A stretch of 12,441 nt of DNA from contig JAFGKQ010000041.1 of NCBI GenBank assembly GCA_016928495.1, forward strand, positions 1 through 12,441. Reading direction: 5' to 3'. The stretch is from Candidatus Fermentibacterales bacterium (GTDB lineage: Bacteria; Fermentibacterota; Fermentibacteria; Fermentibacterales; JAFGKQ01). The notes under the pieces are model-generated. The model searched no databases. It had not been told where the DNA came from and worked only from the letters and a program-made list of their open reading frames with translations. Each line of letters starts with the position of its first letter. The first letter of the stretch is position 1. Positions 1 to 7,564 of the stretch are shown here, in pieces. The position numbers and the translations under genes were made by a program.

Positions 1-992
1 GGGTACGACGGGGTCCTGAAGTGGGCCCTGTGAGGCTTGTCGCCGCCATCGCTCACGATGTACAGACCCAGCTCGCCGCGGGACGACTCGCACCGCACGT
101 AGGCCTCGCCAGCAGGGATCCTCCACTTGAACGGGTTCGGTATCCGGTTGTAGACCTCGCCCTCAGGCATCTCGTCCAGGAGCTTGAAGATCATGTGGAC
201 GCTCTCGATCATCTCGTCGCGGACCACCCAGATCCTCGAGAACGCATCTCCATCCTCGCGGGTCGGGACATCCCAGGGGACGCGGTCATAGGCGGCGTAT
301 GGCTCCACCTTCCGCACGTCGTAGGGAATGCCGGTTGCCCTGAGGACCTGTCCCGTGCCCCCCATGCGCAGCGCCTCGTCGCGCGTGACGGTGCCGACGC
401 CGTGCGCCCTGTCGTAGAACAGCCGGTTGTTGAAGAAGCAGCCGTCGTAGTCGGGCACGCATCCGCCTATGGAATGGAGAGTCTCGACCATCCGCTTCTC
501 GAAGCCTTCGGGGAAGTCTCTCCTGACGCCTCCCGGCCAGATGTAGATGTGGTAGACCCTGCCTCCCGTGAGCTCCTCGAAGAGGTCGAGGACGAGATCC
601 CTGTGGTACATGGCCCACTGAGCGACCGTGTCGAATCCAAGCATGTTGGAGTAGGCCCAGAGACCGAACAGGTGCGATCCGACCCTGGCTAGCTCCAGGT
701 AGATGCTGCGGATGAACTGCGCGCGCTCCGGCACCTCTATGCCAGCCAGCTTCTCGACCCCCATCGAGTAGATCATCTCCATCGAGTCGGGCTCGACCAC
801 GTTCATCCTGCAGACCATGGGGAAGTTCTTGATCCAGCTGCGCTGCTCCATCAGCTTCTCGAAGCCCCTGTGGAGGTAGCCGGGATTCGCGGTGGCCTCG
901 AGCACCCTGTCGCCCTCGACCTTCAGGGTGATGCTGAAGTTGCCCACCATCCCGAGGTGCTGGGGTCCGAAGTAGAGCTCGAGCTCTCTCAT
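1..992 (-). CDS. mbxL: Mbx/Mbh-type large subunit L (NuoD / [NiFe]-hydrogenase large-subunit family), C-terminus outside window
   Basis: The ATG at 992 overlaps the K stop by 4 bases (ATGA). The frame stays open to base 1, giving 330 residues of a protein that usually has roughly 380-430. Family marks seen are GPQHLG (9-14), GYLHRGFEKLMEQ (38-50), the VEKLAG block (about 79-84), and near the window edge RGELGLYIVSDGG. This subunit houses the active site in hydrogenases and forms the quinone cavity with NuoB in complex I. Ungapped alignment with the hydrogenase L1 motif RxCGxC gives Arg62-Met-Asn64-Val-Val-Glu67, so both N-terminal Ni-ligand cysteines are absent. A lone Cys61 sits just before the arginine. 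The C-terminal L2 motif lies outside the window and cannot be judged. Operon order H-H'-M-J-K-L favours an Mbx-like reductase subunit over a hydrogenase. The substrate is unknown. The family call is firm; the symbol is by analogy. Confidence 0.93.
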   Translation of the reverse strand, partial: MRELELYFGPQHLGMVGNFSITLKVEGDRVLEATANPGYLHRGFEKLMEQRSWIKNFPMVCRMNVVEPDSMEMIYSMGVEKLAGIEVPERAQFIRSIYLELARVGSHLFGLWAYSNMLGFDTVAQWAMYHRDLVLDLFEELTGGRVYHIYIWPGGVRRDFPEGFEKRMVETLHSIGGCVPDYDGCFFNNRLFYDRAHGVGTVTRDEALRMGGTGQVLRATGIPYDVRKVEPYAAYDRVPWDVPTREDGDAFSRIWVVRDEMIESVHMIFKLLDEMPEGEVYNRIPNPFKWRIPAGEAYVRCESSRGELGLYIVSDGGDKPHRAHFRTPSY

Positions 993-1516
993 TCGCCCTC
1001 ACCCCCGTCCTCGACGATGCTGGGGATGCTCTCGAAGAAGTCTTCGACGTATTGCCTGGTATCGAAGTCTTTCCTGAAGGGAGGAGTGTCGTAGCTCCTC
1101 TCCAGGAAGAGGGGGATCAGCCTGGGATGGCCCTCGAAGTCCACGCCGAACAGCTCGTGGATCTCGCGCTCGTAGGGCTCGGCCACCTCGAACAGAGGGA
1201 TGGAGGAGACCATCCTTGCCGGGTCCCTGGGGATCATGGTCCTGAGCAGCAGGTTCTCGGCATGTTTCGGATCGTACTGCTCGCCCGGGCGCATGTAGCG
1301 CGAGAGCACCCAGACCAGCTCCAGTGCTCCCTTGTCGATCCAGTCCACGCACGAGATCGCGTGGAGATGGTCGTAGCCGCTCTGCTTCAGGAAGCTCAGG
1401 ACTGACATGACCGCGTTCCGGCCGACGGCTATGGAAGTGTTGTTCGTCCCCTTCTCCACGATCCGCAGGCTGTCGAACGTCGAGTCCAGTCTCTGGCGCA
1501 GCGTATCGTCCATCAT
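989..1516 (-). CDS. mbxK: Mbx/Mbh-type subunit K (NuoC-like, respiratory-chain 30 kDa family)
   Basis: 175-residue soluble subunit that binds between the NuoB-like (J) and NuoD-like (L) subunits in the peripheral arm; it carries no cofactor. The NuoC signature is clear: EREIHELFGVDFEGHPRL in the C-terminal half, followed by PLFLE and an acidic tail (EDGGEGE). The N-terminal half has the expected alpha/beta pattern, with HLHAISCVDWIDKG in the middle. Two adjacent ATG codons occur at 1516 and 1513. The first overlaps the J stop as ATGA, the second as TGATG. A GAGG Shine-Dalgarno lies 4 or 7 bases upstream. I chose 1516; an ATG further out at 1546 lies inside J and is unlikely. The stop overlaps the start of L by 4 bases. 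Family assignment is firm; its role is inferred from the complex. Confidence 0.93.
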   Translation of the reverse strand: MMDDTLRQRLDSTFDSLRIVEKGTNNTSIAVGRNAVMSVLSFLKQSGYDHLHAISCVDWIDKGALELVWVLSRYMRPGEQYDPKHAENLLLRTMIPRDPARMVSSIPLFEVAEPYEREIHELFGVDFEGHPRLIPLFLERSYDTPPFRKDFDTRQYVEDFFESIPSIVEDGGEGE

Positions 1517-2067
1517 CCGGCCTCGATCGGGAACAGGGGCGGCCATTCCAGGCCCAGAAGCACCTTCTCCTGGTTGGCCCTGTACTGGCTGTAGTACTTC
1601 CTGTATCGCTTGTAGCCGTCGGCCATATCCTTGTCTATCAGGGTCCAGAGGTGCGTGACGGCCACGAAGATCGCCTCGGGTCTGGGCATGCAGCCCGCGA
1701 TCCAGCCATCAATGGGGATGTATTTGTCCAGGTGCTTGATGGTGTTGTAGGAGTCCCAGTACATCCCCCCGTTGATCGGGCACGAGCCGAATCCGACCGT
1801 GTACTTGGGCTCGGGCATCTGCTCGTAGGTCCGGATGATGGCCTTCAGAGTCTTCACGGACACGTAACCGGTTATCAGGAAGAGATTCGCCTGCCTCGGG
1901 CTGGCCGTCGGCAGAACCCCGAACCTCTCGGCATCCCAGCGGGCGGTTATAGACGGCGGCACCTCTATGATCCCGCAACCCGTGCAGAAGTAGACGGCGT
2001 GCAGGGAGTACTTGTGCCCCATCTTCGCCGGGGCTTCCAGCCACTTGATGAGCTGGTTACGATCCAT
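1513..2067 (-). CDS. mbxJ: Mbx/Mbh-type subunit J (NuoB-like [4Fe-4S] small subunit)
   Basis: 184-residue homologue of NuoB and the group 4 hydrogenase small subunit, which carries the proximal (N2-equivalent) [4Fe-4S] cluster and delivers electrons to the site in L. All four ligand cysteines are visible: CTGC (28 and 31), GSCPINGG (Cys95) and GCMPRPEA (Cys125). The first pair is CxxC, as in group 4 hydrogenases and Mbx, not the CC pair of complex I. This supports the hydrogenase-like lineage of the complex. The C-terminal third is basic and Tyr-rich (KRYRKYYSQYR). The start ATG at 2067 has an AAGGTGA Shine-Dalgarno inside the end of M. The 3-base gap to M is the only non-overlapping junction of the operon. 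No key residue is missing. Confidence 0.95.
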   Translation of the reverse strand: MDRNQLIKWLEAPAKMGHKYSLHAVYFCTGCGIIEVPPSITARWDAERFGVLPTASPRQANLFLITGYVSVKTLKAIIRTYEQMPEPKYTVGFGSCPINGGMYWDSYNTIKHLDKYIPIDGWIAGCMPRPEAIFVAVTHLWTLIDKDMADGYKRYRKYYSQYRANQEKVLLGLEWPPLFPIEAG

Positions 2068-2070
2068 GAA

Positions 2071-2961
2071 TCACCTTCCGACGAGAGCAACCAGCACGAG
2101 GCCGATCAGGCCGATCAGCGTGGGCCAGCGCCAGAGGTATCGAACCGCCTGCTCGATTCTGAATCTGGGGAAGACGGCGTTCACGAACAGGAACAACACG
2201 AAGACGACAAGCATCTTGAACAGGAAAATGACGATGTTCCCGCTGCCGCCGAGCATCAGATTGACGAAGAGCGAGATGGTGATGTAGAGGCTGAGCGCGT
2301 GCTGGATGCTGACCAGAGCCAGGTACGATCCTCCGTACTCGACCATGGGCCCGGATGAGATCTCCTGCGGGGCCTGCACGACCTCGAAGGGCCTGAACCC
2401 CAGCATCGCGGGCATGACCAGGAGATAGGCCAGGCCCGAGACCACCAGGGGCCAGGACGCGATAGACCATGTCGAGGCCTGCTGGACCCGGACGATCTCC
2501 ACTATGGAGATGGTGCCGTACCTGGTCATCACGGCCAGAAGCACCATGAGCAGTGGGACCTCGTAGCCTATGGCGAGCATGAGGTTGCGCGAGATGCCTA
2601 TGCTGGCGTTGGGATTGCCTGACTCACCCCCGCTGAGCGCTATGCCCAGAGGGCCTATCAGCATCATGTAGAGTATCACCAGCATGCCGCCGGAGCCGCT
2701 CAGGGGCGCGATGTTCCCGAAGGGCAGGAACAGCGTGATGATCAGCGACCCGGCGAGCGAGACGACTATCCCCAGGTCGAACAGGATTCCATGGCTCGCG
2801 CTCCTCTGGCTGAAAAGCCTGATGATGTCGATCACCGGCTGGAGCAGGGGAGGACCGTAGCGCCAGTGTATCCTGGCCATGATCTTCCTGGACAGGCCGA
2901 GCAGCAGCACGCCCGCCACCAGGGCGATCAGGGGAGACAGGAAGAGCCAGACGATGCGCAT
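2071..2961 (-). CDS. mbxM: Mbx/Mbh-type subunit M (NuoH-like membrane anchor)
   Basis: 296-residue membrane protein of the NuoH/HycD family. This subunit docks the peripheral arm (J, K, L) onto the membrane arm and helps couple redox chemistry to ion movement. Family marks: ARIHWRYGPPLLQPVIDIIRL after the first helix, SRNLMLAIGYEVPLLM in the middle (with the conserved Glu of the E-channel helix), RPFEVVQAPQEISSGPMVEYGG, and about eight hydrophobic segments. The start ATG at 2961 overlaps the H' stop (TAATG, 1 base). In Pyrococcus Mbh the M gene follows L; here it sits between H' and J, as reported for mbx clusters. No defect is seen. Confidence 0.94.
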   Translation of the reverse strand: MRIVWLFLSPLIALVAGVLLLGLSRKIMARIHWRYGPPLLQPVIDIIRLFSQRSASHGILFDLGIVVSLAGSLIITLFLPFGNIAPLSGSGGMLVILYMMLIGPLGIALSGGESGNPNASIGISRNLMLAIGYEVPLLMVLLAVMTRYGTISIVEIVRVQQASTWSIASWPLVVSGLAYLLVMPAMLGFRPFEVVQAPQEISSGPMVEYGGSYLALVSIQHALSLYITISLFVNLMLGGSGNIVIFLFKMLVVFVLFLFVNAVFPRFRIEQAVRYLWRWPTLIGLIGLVLVALVGR

Positions 2962-4820
2962 TACCAGGGGCTCCAGGTAAGCTGGACGAACACCAGCGCG
3001 GCCAGGAACAGCACGATGTACATCACGTAGCTACCAACGTATCCCGAGTAGATCTTCCTCGTCATGCCGCCGAGCGCCTTCGTCCTGTCAGCTATCCAGA
3101 GGAAGAGAGCGTCGGGGAAGTCCTTCACATAGGGACTCACTATTCTGTAGAGAGGCGCGTAGAACTCACGGGTGAAGCCATACCTCCCCCTGGGTATCGC
3201 TGCCCCTGCCGCATAGTTGTCGCTCTGATCGACCCGCGTGGATCTCCCGAGGGTCTTGAACAGCAGCCATACCAGGAAGCCGGCAACCGCAATGGCAGCG
3301 AGCAGGTTCACCACGTTGAGGGTACCCGACTCGGAGGGGATCCCCCAGACGTTGAGATCGAGGGGTTCGAAGCCCATGTAGGTGCCGACCTGGTTGACTA
3401 CCGAGAGCGGGATGCCCGGCAGGACCCCGAACAGGAACACCAGCACCACCAGCACCATGATGGGCACCGCCATGGTGAAGGGGACCCTCTTCACATCACG
3501 CAGCTCGTCGGGGAGCTGACCCAGGAAGATGTTGTGGATGAACTTGTAGCCGTAGAGAATCGTGCCCCAGGTTCCGAGGAACGCGGCGAAGGCCAGGAAG
3601 GGCCGACCCTCCAGTATCAGGGACTTGTAGATCAGCCACTTCGACACGAACCCGTTGGTCAACGGAAGGCCGATCAGGCCGAAGATCCCGACGAGTCCGC
3701 CCACGAAGGCAACCGGCATCTTCTTGATAAGCCCGCCCAGAGAGTCCAGGTCCCTGATCCCTCCAGTCCGGTGCTCGATTGCGCCAGCCACGAAGAACAG
3801 GAGGGCGATGTAGATGCAGTGGTTCAGTATGTGGAACGTCCCTCCGGCCATTCCCATGCTGGTGGCGACCGAGACGCCCAGAACCATGTACCCGCCCTGG
3901 CCGACGGTGCTCCAGGCCAGGATCCTCTTGGAGTCGTTCTGGAGAAGTGCCCTGAAGGCGGCGAAGACTATGGTTATCGCCCCGATCCAGGCCAGCACGT
4001 TGCTGAAGCTGATCGCGCCGACCGCTAGCCTGTCCAGGAAGGAGAAGCCCAGAATGACGTACATCAGCAGGAACAGGCCGTAGAGCCCCTTCCTGACCAG
4101 CACTGCCGAGAGTATGGCCGAGAACGGGGACACCGCCTCGGCATGCGCGTCAGGCAGCCAGGTGTGGAAGGGCCACAGGGCGTTGATGATGACGAAAGTA
4201 ATGGAGAACAGGATCACCACGAGCAGAGCCAGGCCTAAGGAGGCCGACTGCATGTGCACGGCGAGCTCGCCTATGTCCACAGTGCCGAAGGCCGTGTAGA
4301 GGCTTACTATCGCCACGAGCATCGCAAGGGAGCCCACCAGCGACATGATGATGTACTTGATGCCGGCGAAAATGGCCTTGCCGCCCCCTCTGAGGCTGAT
4401 CAGTAGGTACGTGCTCCAGCTCATCATCTCCCAGAAGATGAAGAAGGAGAGGAGGTCTCCCGCGACGACCGTGCCCAGCATGCTGGCGTTTATGAACAGC
4501 AGGGTGAAGTAGTAGTAGTCGAGCCTCTCCTTGCCCTTCATGTAGCGGAAGGAGTAGAGCACTGCGAGGAGTCCGATGCCGAGTATGGTCGCGGCGAAGA
4601 ACCACGACAGCATGTTCATCCGGATCGAGAACTGGATGCCCAGGAAGCCGAACGGCAGGCTCCTCTCGAACTCCTGGCCGTAGAGCATGCCTATCATGAT
4701 GACCAGGGCAAGGGCGTTGAGCAGCGCGAAGCCGTTGCGCAGCCGCGAGGACAGCTTGCCAAGCACGTAGGTCAGGAGAGAACCCCCGAAAGCTACGATC
4801 AGGAGCAGCTCGACCATCAT
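2961..4820 (-). CDS. Second antiporter-like subunit H' (NuoL/MrpA/MrpD family) of Mbx-type complex
   Basis: 619-residue polytopic protein of the Na+/H+ antiporter family that includes NuoL/M/N and MrpA/D. Seen: transmembrane segment 5 with the key glutamate (FFIFWEMMSW, Glu131), the PFHTWLPDAHAEA loop (217-229), SAILSAVLVRKGLYGLF (234-250), the KRILAWSTVGQGGYM motif, and a long C-terminal region. That region has a polar stretch (RSTRVDQSDNYAAG) and ends in an extra membrane helix (YVMYIVLFLAALVFVQ). The lysine normally found five residues before Pro217 on TM7 is Ile212; the usual TM8 lysine aligns with Arg243. Two large antiporter subunits in tandem (H then H') is the Mbx arrangement, while Mbh has one. 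The start overlaps the H stop by 4 bases. It probably forms one ion channel of the membrane arm; the ion is not determinable. Confidence 0.92.
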   Translation of the reverse strand: MMVELLLIVAFGGSLLTYVLGKLSSRLRNGFALLNALALVIMIGMLYGQEFERSLPFGFLGIQFSIRMNMLSWFFAATILGIGLLAVLYSFRYMKGKERLDYYYFTLLFINASMLGTVVAGDLLSFFIFWEMMSWSTYLLISLRGGGKAIFAGIKYIIMSLVGSLAMLVAIVSLYTAFGTVDIGELAVHMQSASLGLALLVVILFSITFVIINALWPFHTWLPDAHAEAVSPFSAILSAVLVRKGLYGLFLLMYVILGFSFLDRLAVGAISFSNVLAWIGAITIVFAAFRALLQNDSKRILAWSTVGQGGYMVLGVSVATSMGMAGGTFHILNHCIYIALLFFVAGAIEHRTGGIRDLDSLGGLIKKMPVAFVGGLVGIFGLIGLPLTNGFVSKWLIYKSLILEGRPFLAFAAFLGTWGTILYGYKFIHNIFLGQLPDELRDVKRVPFTMAVPIMVLVVLVFLFGVLPGIPLSVVNQVGTYMGFEPLDLNVWGIPSESGTLNVVNLLAAIAVAGFLVWLLFKTLGRSTRVDQSDNYAAGAAIPRGRYGFTREFYAPLYRIVSPYVKDFPDALFLWIADRTKALGGMTRKIYSGYVGSYVMYIVLFLAALVFVQLTWSPW

Positions 4821-6289
4821 CGCAGCACACTCCCGATGTAGGCTGCCCTGTCAAGCAGGTCGGAAGCTGCCGTGCTCAGAGCGTCGGCAACCGGCTGTGG
4901 ATAGATGCCGACGAAGATGATCAGGACAGCCAGAATGAGCATCGATATCAGTGGAAGCGCCGGAGCCAGACTCCTGGATGCAGGCTCATCCCCGCTCTTC
5001 TTGAAGTAGATCGCCTGCACCACCCTGAAGAAGTAGGCTCCCTCCACCAGCGTGCCCAGCAGCACGAAGCCCAGCAACAGGGTGAACAGCGTCTGCTGCT
5101 TCTCGAGAGCTGACCTGACGATCAGGAACTTGCTGGGGAAGCCGATGAAGGGCGGCAGCCCCACGATGGAGAAAGCCCCGAAGCTGAACGCCAGCGACGT
5201 GAGGGGCATCCGCCTGCCCATGCCGTTGAGGGAGGATATTTCCATCGAGCCGCTCCTGTGGATCATGTAGCCCGCGGCAAGGAACAGCAGAGCCTTGCTC
5301 AGGGTGTGCGTCAGGAGCTGGAACAGGCCGCCGGCCAAGGAGATGGTGCTTGCCATGGCGAAGGCGAAGACTATCAGCCCGATCTGCCCTATGCTGGAGT
5401 AGGCCAGCATGCGCTTGATGTTGGTCTGGGCGAAGGCGCAGAGCTCACCCATCAGAACCGTAAGCACACCCAGGAACAACAGGAACATGAATATGCTCGT
5501 GGCGCCGAACACGGTGAAGATCATCCGCACCACGGCGTAGAGGCCCACCTCGATAGCGATGCCCGAGAGTATCGCGCTAATGGATGAGGGGGCGGACGAG
5601 TGCGCGTCGGGAAGCCATGCGTTCAGAGGGAATATGGCTGCCTCGACACCCAGCCCGCTGACTATCAGAGCAAGCGGTACGAAGACCGAGATATCGCTGA
5701 CCGAGCCGATCCTGCTGGCGATGTCCGCCATGTTCAGCGTACCGAACAGCCCGTAGAGCAGGCCTATGCCCATCAGGAGCAGCGCCGAGCCAACCGCTCC
5801 CTGGATCAGGTACTTGGCCGCGGCCTCCAGGCCGTTCCTGTCCCCGAAGTAGGCGACAAGGGCGTAGGAGGAGATGCAGAGCACCTCGAAGAACACGAAC
5901 AGATTGAAGACGTCGCCCGTCAGGACCACTCCGGTGGCGCCGACCAGCAGCAGCATGTAGAGCATGTGGTACCTGACGGTCGGGCCTGTCCTGATGTAGG
6001 AGAGTGCGTAGATTGCGATGACCAGTCCTGCCAGCGCTATCAGCCCGGCGAACATGACTCCCACGGGCCCGGCGAACAGGTTGATGCAGAAAGGTGGGCT
6101 GAAGCCTCCTATCCTCTGGATGACAGGTGCGGAGAGGACCGTAGGTATCAGCCTTATCGCCACGATCAGGTTGAAGGCACACGCGACCAGCGGCACGAAT
6201 CTCGGAAGCCTGCGCGAGATCAGGGCTATCAGGGGCATGGCGAAAGCAAGGCCCAGCGGAACAGCGATCAGGAGCACGGGACTTACCAT
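4817..6289 (-). CDS. mbxH: Antiporter-like subunit H (MrpD/NuoN family) of Mbx-type complex
   Basis: 490-residue protein with about 14 membrane segments, of the MrpD/MbhH family. Motifs: GDVFNLFVFFEVLCISSYAL with TM5 Glu135; AIFPLNAWLPDAHSSAPSS after TM7; SAILSGIAIEVGLYAVVRM on TM8; NIKRMLAYSSIGQIG; and HTLSKALLFLAAG with His328 and Lys332. The TM7 position that holds the proton-relay lysine in NuoL-type subunits is Glu216. The TM8 position of the usual lysine is Glu247, and the histidine of FPLH is Asn223. These substitutions may be a clade trait rather than a defect, since the frame is intact and otherwise well conserved. The ATG at 6289 overlaps the end of the mrpC-like gene by 7 bases (ATGGTAA). 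Likely role: ion translocation next to the Mrp module. Confidence 0.93.
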   Translation of the reverse strand: MVSPVLLIAVPLGLAFAMPLIALISRRLPRFVPLVACAFNLIVAIRLIPTVLSAPVIQRIGGFSPPFCINLFAGPVGVMFAGLIALAGLVIAIYALSYIRTGPTVRYHMLYMLLLVGATGVVLTGDVFNLFVFFEVLCISSYALVAYFGDRNGLEAAAKYLIQGAVGSALLLMGIGLLYGLFGTLNMADIASRIGSVSDISVFVPLALIVSGLGVEAAIFPLNAWLPDAHSSAPSSISAILSGIAIEVGLYAVVRMIFTVFGATSIFMFLLFLGVLTVLMGELCAFAQTNIKRMLAYSSIGQIGLIVFAFAMASTISLAGGLFQLLTHTLSKALLFLAAGYMIHRSGSMEISSLNGMGRRMPLTSLAFSFGAFSIVGLPPFIGFPSKFLIVRSALEKQQTLFTLLLGFVLLGTLVEGAYFFRVVQAIYFKKSGDEPASRSLAPALPLISMLILAVLIIFVGIYPQPVADALSTAASDLLDRAAYIGSVLR

Positions 6290-6642
6290 CTCAGCTCCTT
6301 GATCTTGCGCAGGTCCAGAGTGCCGTAGCGCTGGTAGAGCCTGACCGCAATTGCCAAGGCCATGGCAAGCACCGCAACGCCTATCACGATCGCGGTCAGC
6401 ACCAGCGCCTGTGGCACCGGGTCGACCATGCGCGACGGGTCCATGTCGTCCCTGCAGAAGATGGGGGCGGTCCCGTTGCTGATATAGCCGACCGAGATAA
6501 GGAAGAGGTTGACCCCCGTGTCCAGGATGCTGAGGCCGATGATGACCTTAATGAGGTTGTGCTTTACCAGCATGATCAGGAGGCCGATGAAGATCAGGCC
6601 GAAGGCCCCGAAGTAGTAGGCGTAGTCCTCGAGGAAGCTCAT
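6283..6642 (-). CDS. mrpC: MrpC/MnhC-type subunit (MbhG-like, NuoK family)
   Basis: 119-residue, three-helix subunit of Mrp Na+/H+ antiporters and of Mbh/Mbx membrane arms, homologous to NuoK. Diagnostic motifs are LIKVIIGLSILDTGVNLFL in the second helix and DPVPQALVLTAIVIGVA in the third. Between them is a loop carrying DDMDPSRMV. The ATG at 6642 overlaps the previous stop by 4 bases (ATGA); longer in-frame extensions upstream lie inside the neighbouring gene and are discarded. The C-terminus is basic (LDLRKIKELRW). It is expected to sit between the MrpA/B-like domains and the MrpD-like subunit H encoded immediately downstream. Confidence 0.94.
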   Translation of the reverse strand: MSFLEDYAYYFGAFGLIFIGLLIMLVKHNLIKVIIGLSILDTGVNLFLISVGYISNGTAPIFCRDDMDPSRMVDPVPQALVLTAIVIGVAVLAMALAIAVRLYQRYGTLDLRKIKELRW

Positions 6643-7328
6643 TGGCTTTCCTCCACCAGACGGTCTATCACGCCTGCAAGCTCCGATCCGACCTTGAGGC
6701 CGATGGCTATGTAGATGAGCGGTATGATGCCCCCGCTGAAGAGCTGACCGAGGGTGCCGGCGGGGAGGAAGGCTGACAGGAAGTAGTGGCCCGCTGCGGT
6801 CAGCCCGGCCAGGCCCAGAACTACGAATGTCAGCCCGCCGAGGGATTCGACGGCGCTGCTCCAGGCCTCGTGGACCCTTCTTCCCCTGCATCCCAGGTAG
6901 GTCAGCAGGAAGGCGGACGCTATGATCGCGCCTCCCTGGAAGCCGCCGCCGGGCGTGAGGTGGCCGTGTATGAAGATGTACGCGCCGAACAGCACTATCA
7001 GGGGAAACAGGAAGCGGCAGCCCGTATAGAGCACCAGGCTTGCCGGCTCCCATCCGTTGGCCTTCGGCGTCCTGGTGCCGGTGGCAAGAACGGCGCCGAG
7101 GCCCATGGCCGCCACGAACAGCACTGCCACCTCGCCGAGAGTATCGAAACCCCTGTAGCCCAGCACGACCGATGTGATGATGTTGACCGCCCCGGTGTCC
7201 TCTCGCCCGTTCTCCACGTAGTGCGTGGCGATGTCTGCCTTGGGCTTGCCGAACGGAATGTCGGTCAGGGTCATGGCGATGCCGAGAGCGATGACCGCAA
7301 GCGCAAGGAGGCTCAGGAAAACCCTCAT
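6639..7328 (-). CDS. Fused MbhE-MbhF protein (MrpA C-terminal domain plus MrpB/MnhB)
   Basis: 229-residue protein joining two parts that are separate genes in Pyrococcus mbh. Residues 1 to about 95 match MbhE, the last part of MrpA: YVENGREDTGAVNIITSVV followed by GYRGFDTLGEVAVLFVAAMG (58-77). Residues from about 96 on match MbhF/MrpB: FGAYIFIHGHLTPGGGFQGG (114-133), then three more hydrophobic segments and a polar end (LVEESQ). The linker (TRTPKANGWEPASL) is short and the frame is uninterrupted. It belongs to the Na+-translocating part of the membrane arm. The start overlaps the mbhD-like gene by 4 bases. The fusion is read directly from the frame; the function is from family knowledge. Confidence 0.9.
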   Translation of the reverse strand: MRVFLSLLALAVIALGIAMTLTDIPFGKPKADIATHYVENGREDTGAVNIITSVVLGYRGFDTLGEVAVLFVAAMGLGAVLATGTRTPKANGWEPASLVLYTGCRFLFPLIVLFGAYIFIHGHLTPGGGFQGGAIIASAFLLTYLGCRGRRVHEAWSSAVESLGGLTFVVLGLAGLTAAGHYFLSAFLPAGTLGQLFSGGIIPLIYIAIGLKVGSELAGVIDRLVEESQ

Positions 7329-7564
7329 TCCTCGTGCCTCCTAGTCCTGCGTATGGCGATGATGAAGATCGCGGTCACTAGCGCTGCACCGATGGATGCT
7401 TCCGCCATTGCCACGTCAGGAGCATGAAGGAAGTAGAAGAGTATCGAGGCCAGGAGGCTGACTACGCAGGATGCGATCACGGCGTTCAGGAGATCCTTGA
7501 ATATCAGGGCCGCCAGGGCCGAGCAAAGCATCAGGAGCACAAGCAGGGAGACGAGTACTATCAT
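7325..7564 (-). CDS. MbhD-like subunit (MrpA C-terminal DUF4040-type domain)
   Basis: 79-residue membrane protein with three hydrophobic segments. It corresponds to the piece of MrpA that is the separate subunit MbhD in Mbh/Mbx complexes. Key motif: FKDLLNAVIASCVVSLLASI and then LHAPDVAMAEASIGAALVTA, the conserved DVAMTEA-like helix. The end is strongly charged (RRTRRHEE). The ATG at 7564 overlaps the MrpG stop by 4 bases (ATGA); the longer upstream reading in this frame lies over mrpG and is discarded. The helix with Asp and Glu (APDVAMAEA) is thought to face the ion path in Mrp-type modules. Confidence 0.91.
   Translation of the reverse strand: MIVLVSLLVLLMLCSALAALIFKDLLNAVIASCVVSLLASILFYFLHAPDVAMAEASIGAALVTAIFIIAIRRTRRHEE

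Noticed and set aside
286-1002. Long minus-strand frame over the L gene
   Set aside because: It is an out-of-frame shadow: Arg/Gly/His-rich with no family motifs, while the overlapping L frame has strong NuoD/hydrogenase motifs and stays open to the window edge.
3534-4028. Plus-strand frame of 164 codons opposite H'
   Set aside because: Antisense shadow of a membrane-protein gene in GC-rich DNA; low-complexity polar sequence with no recognisable domain.
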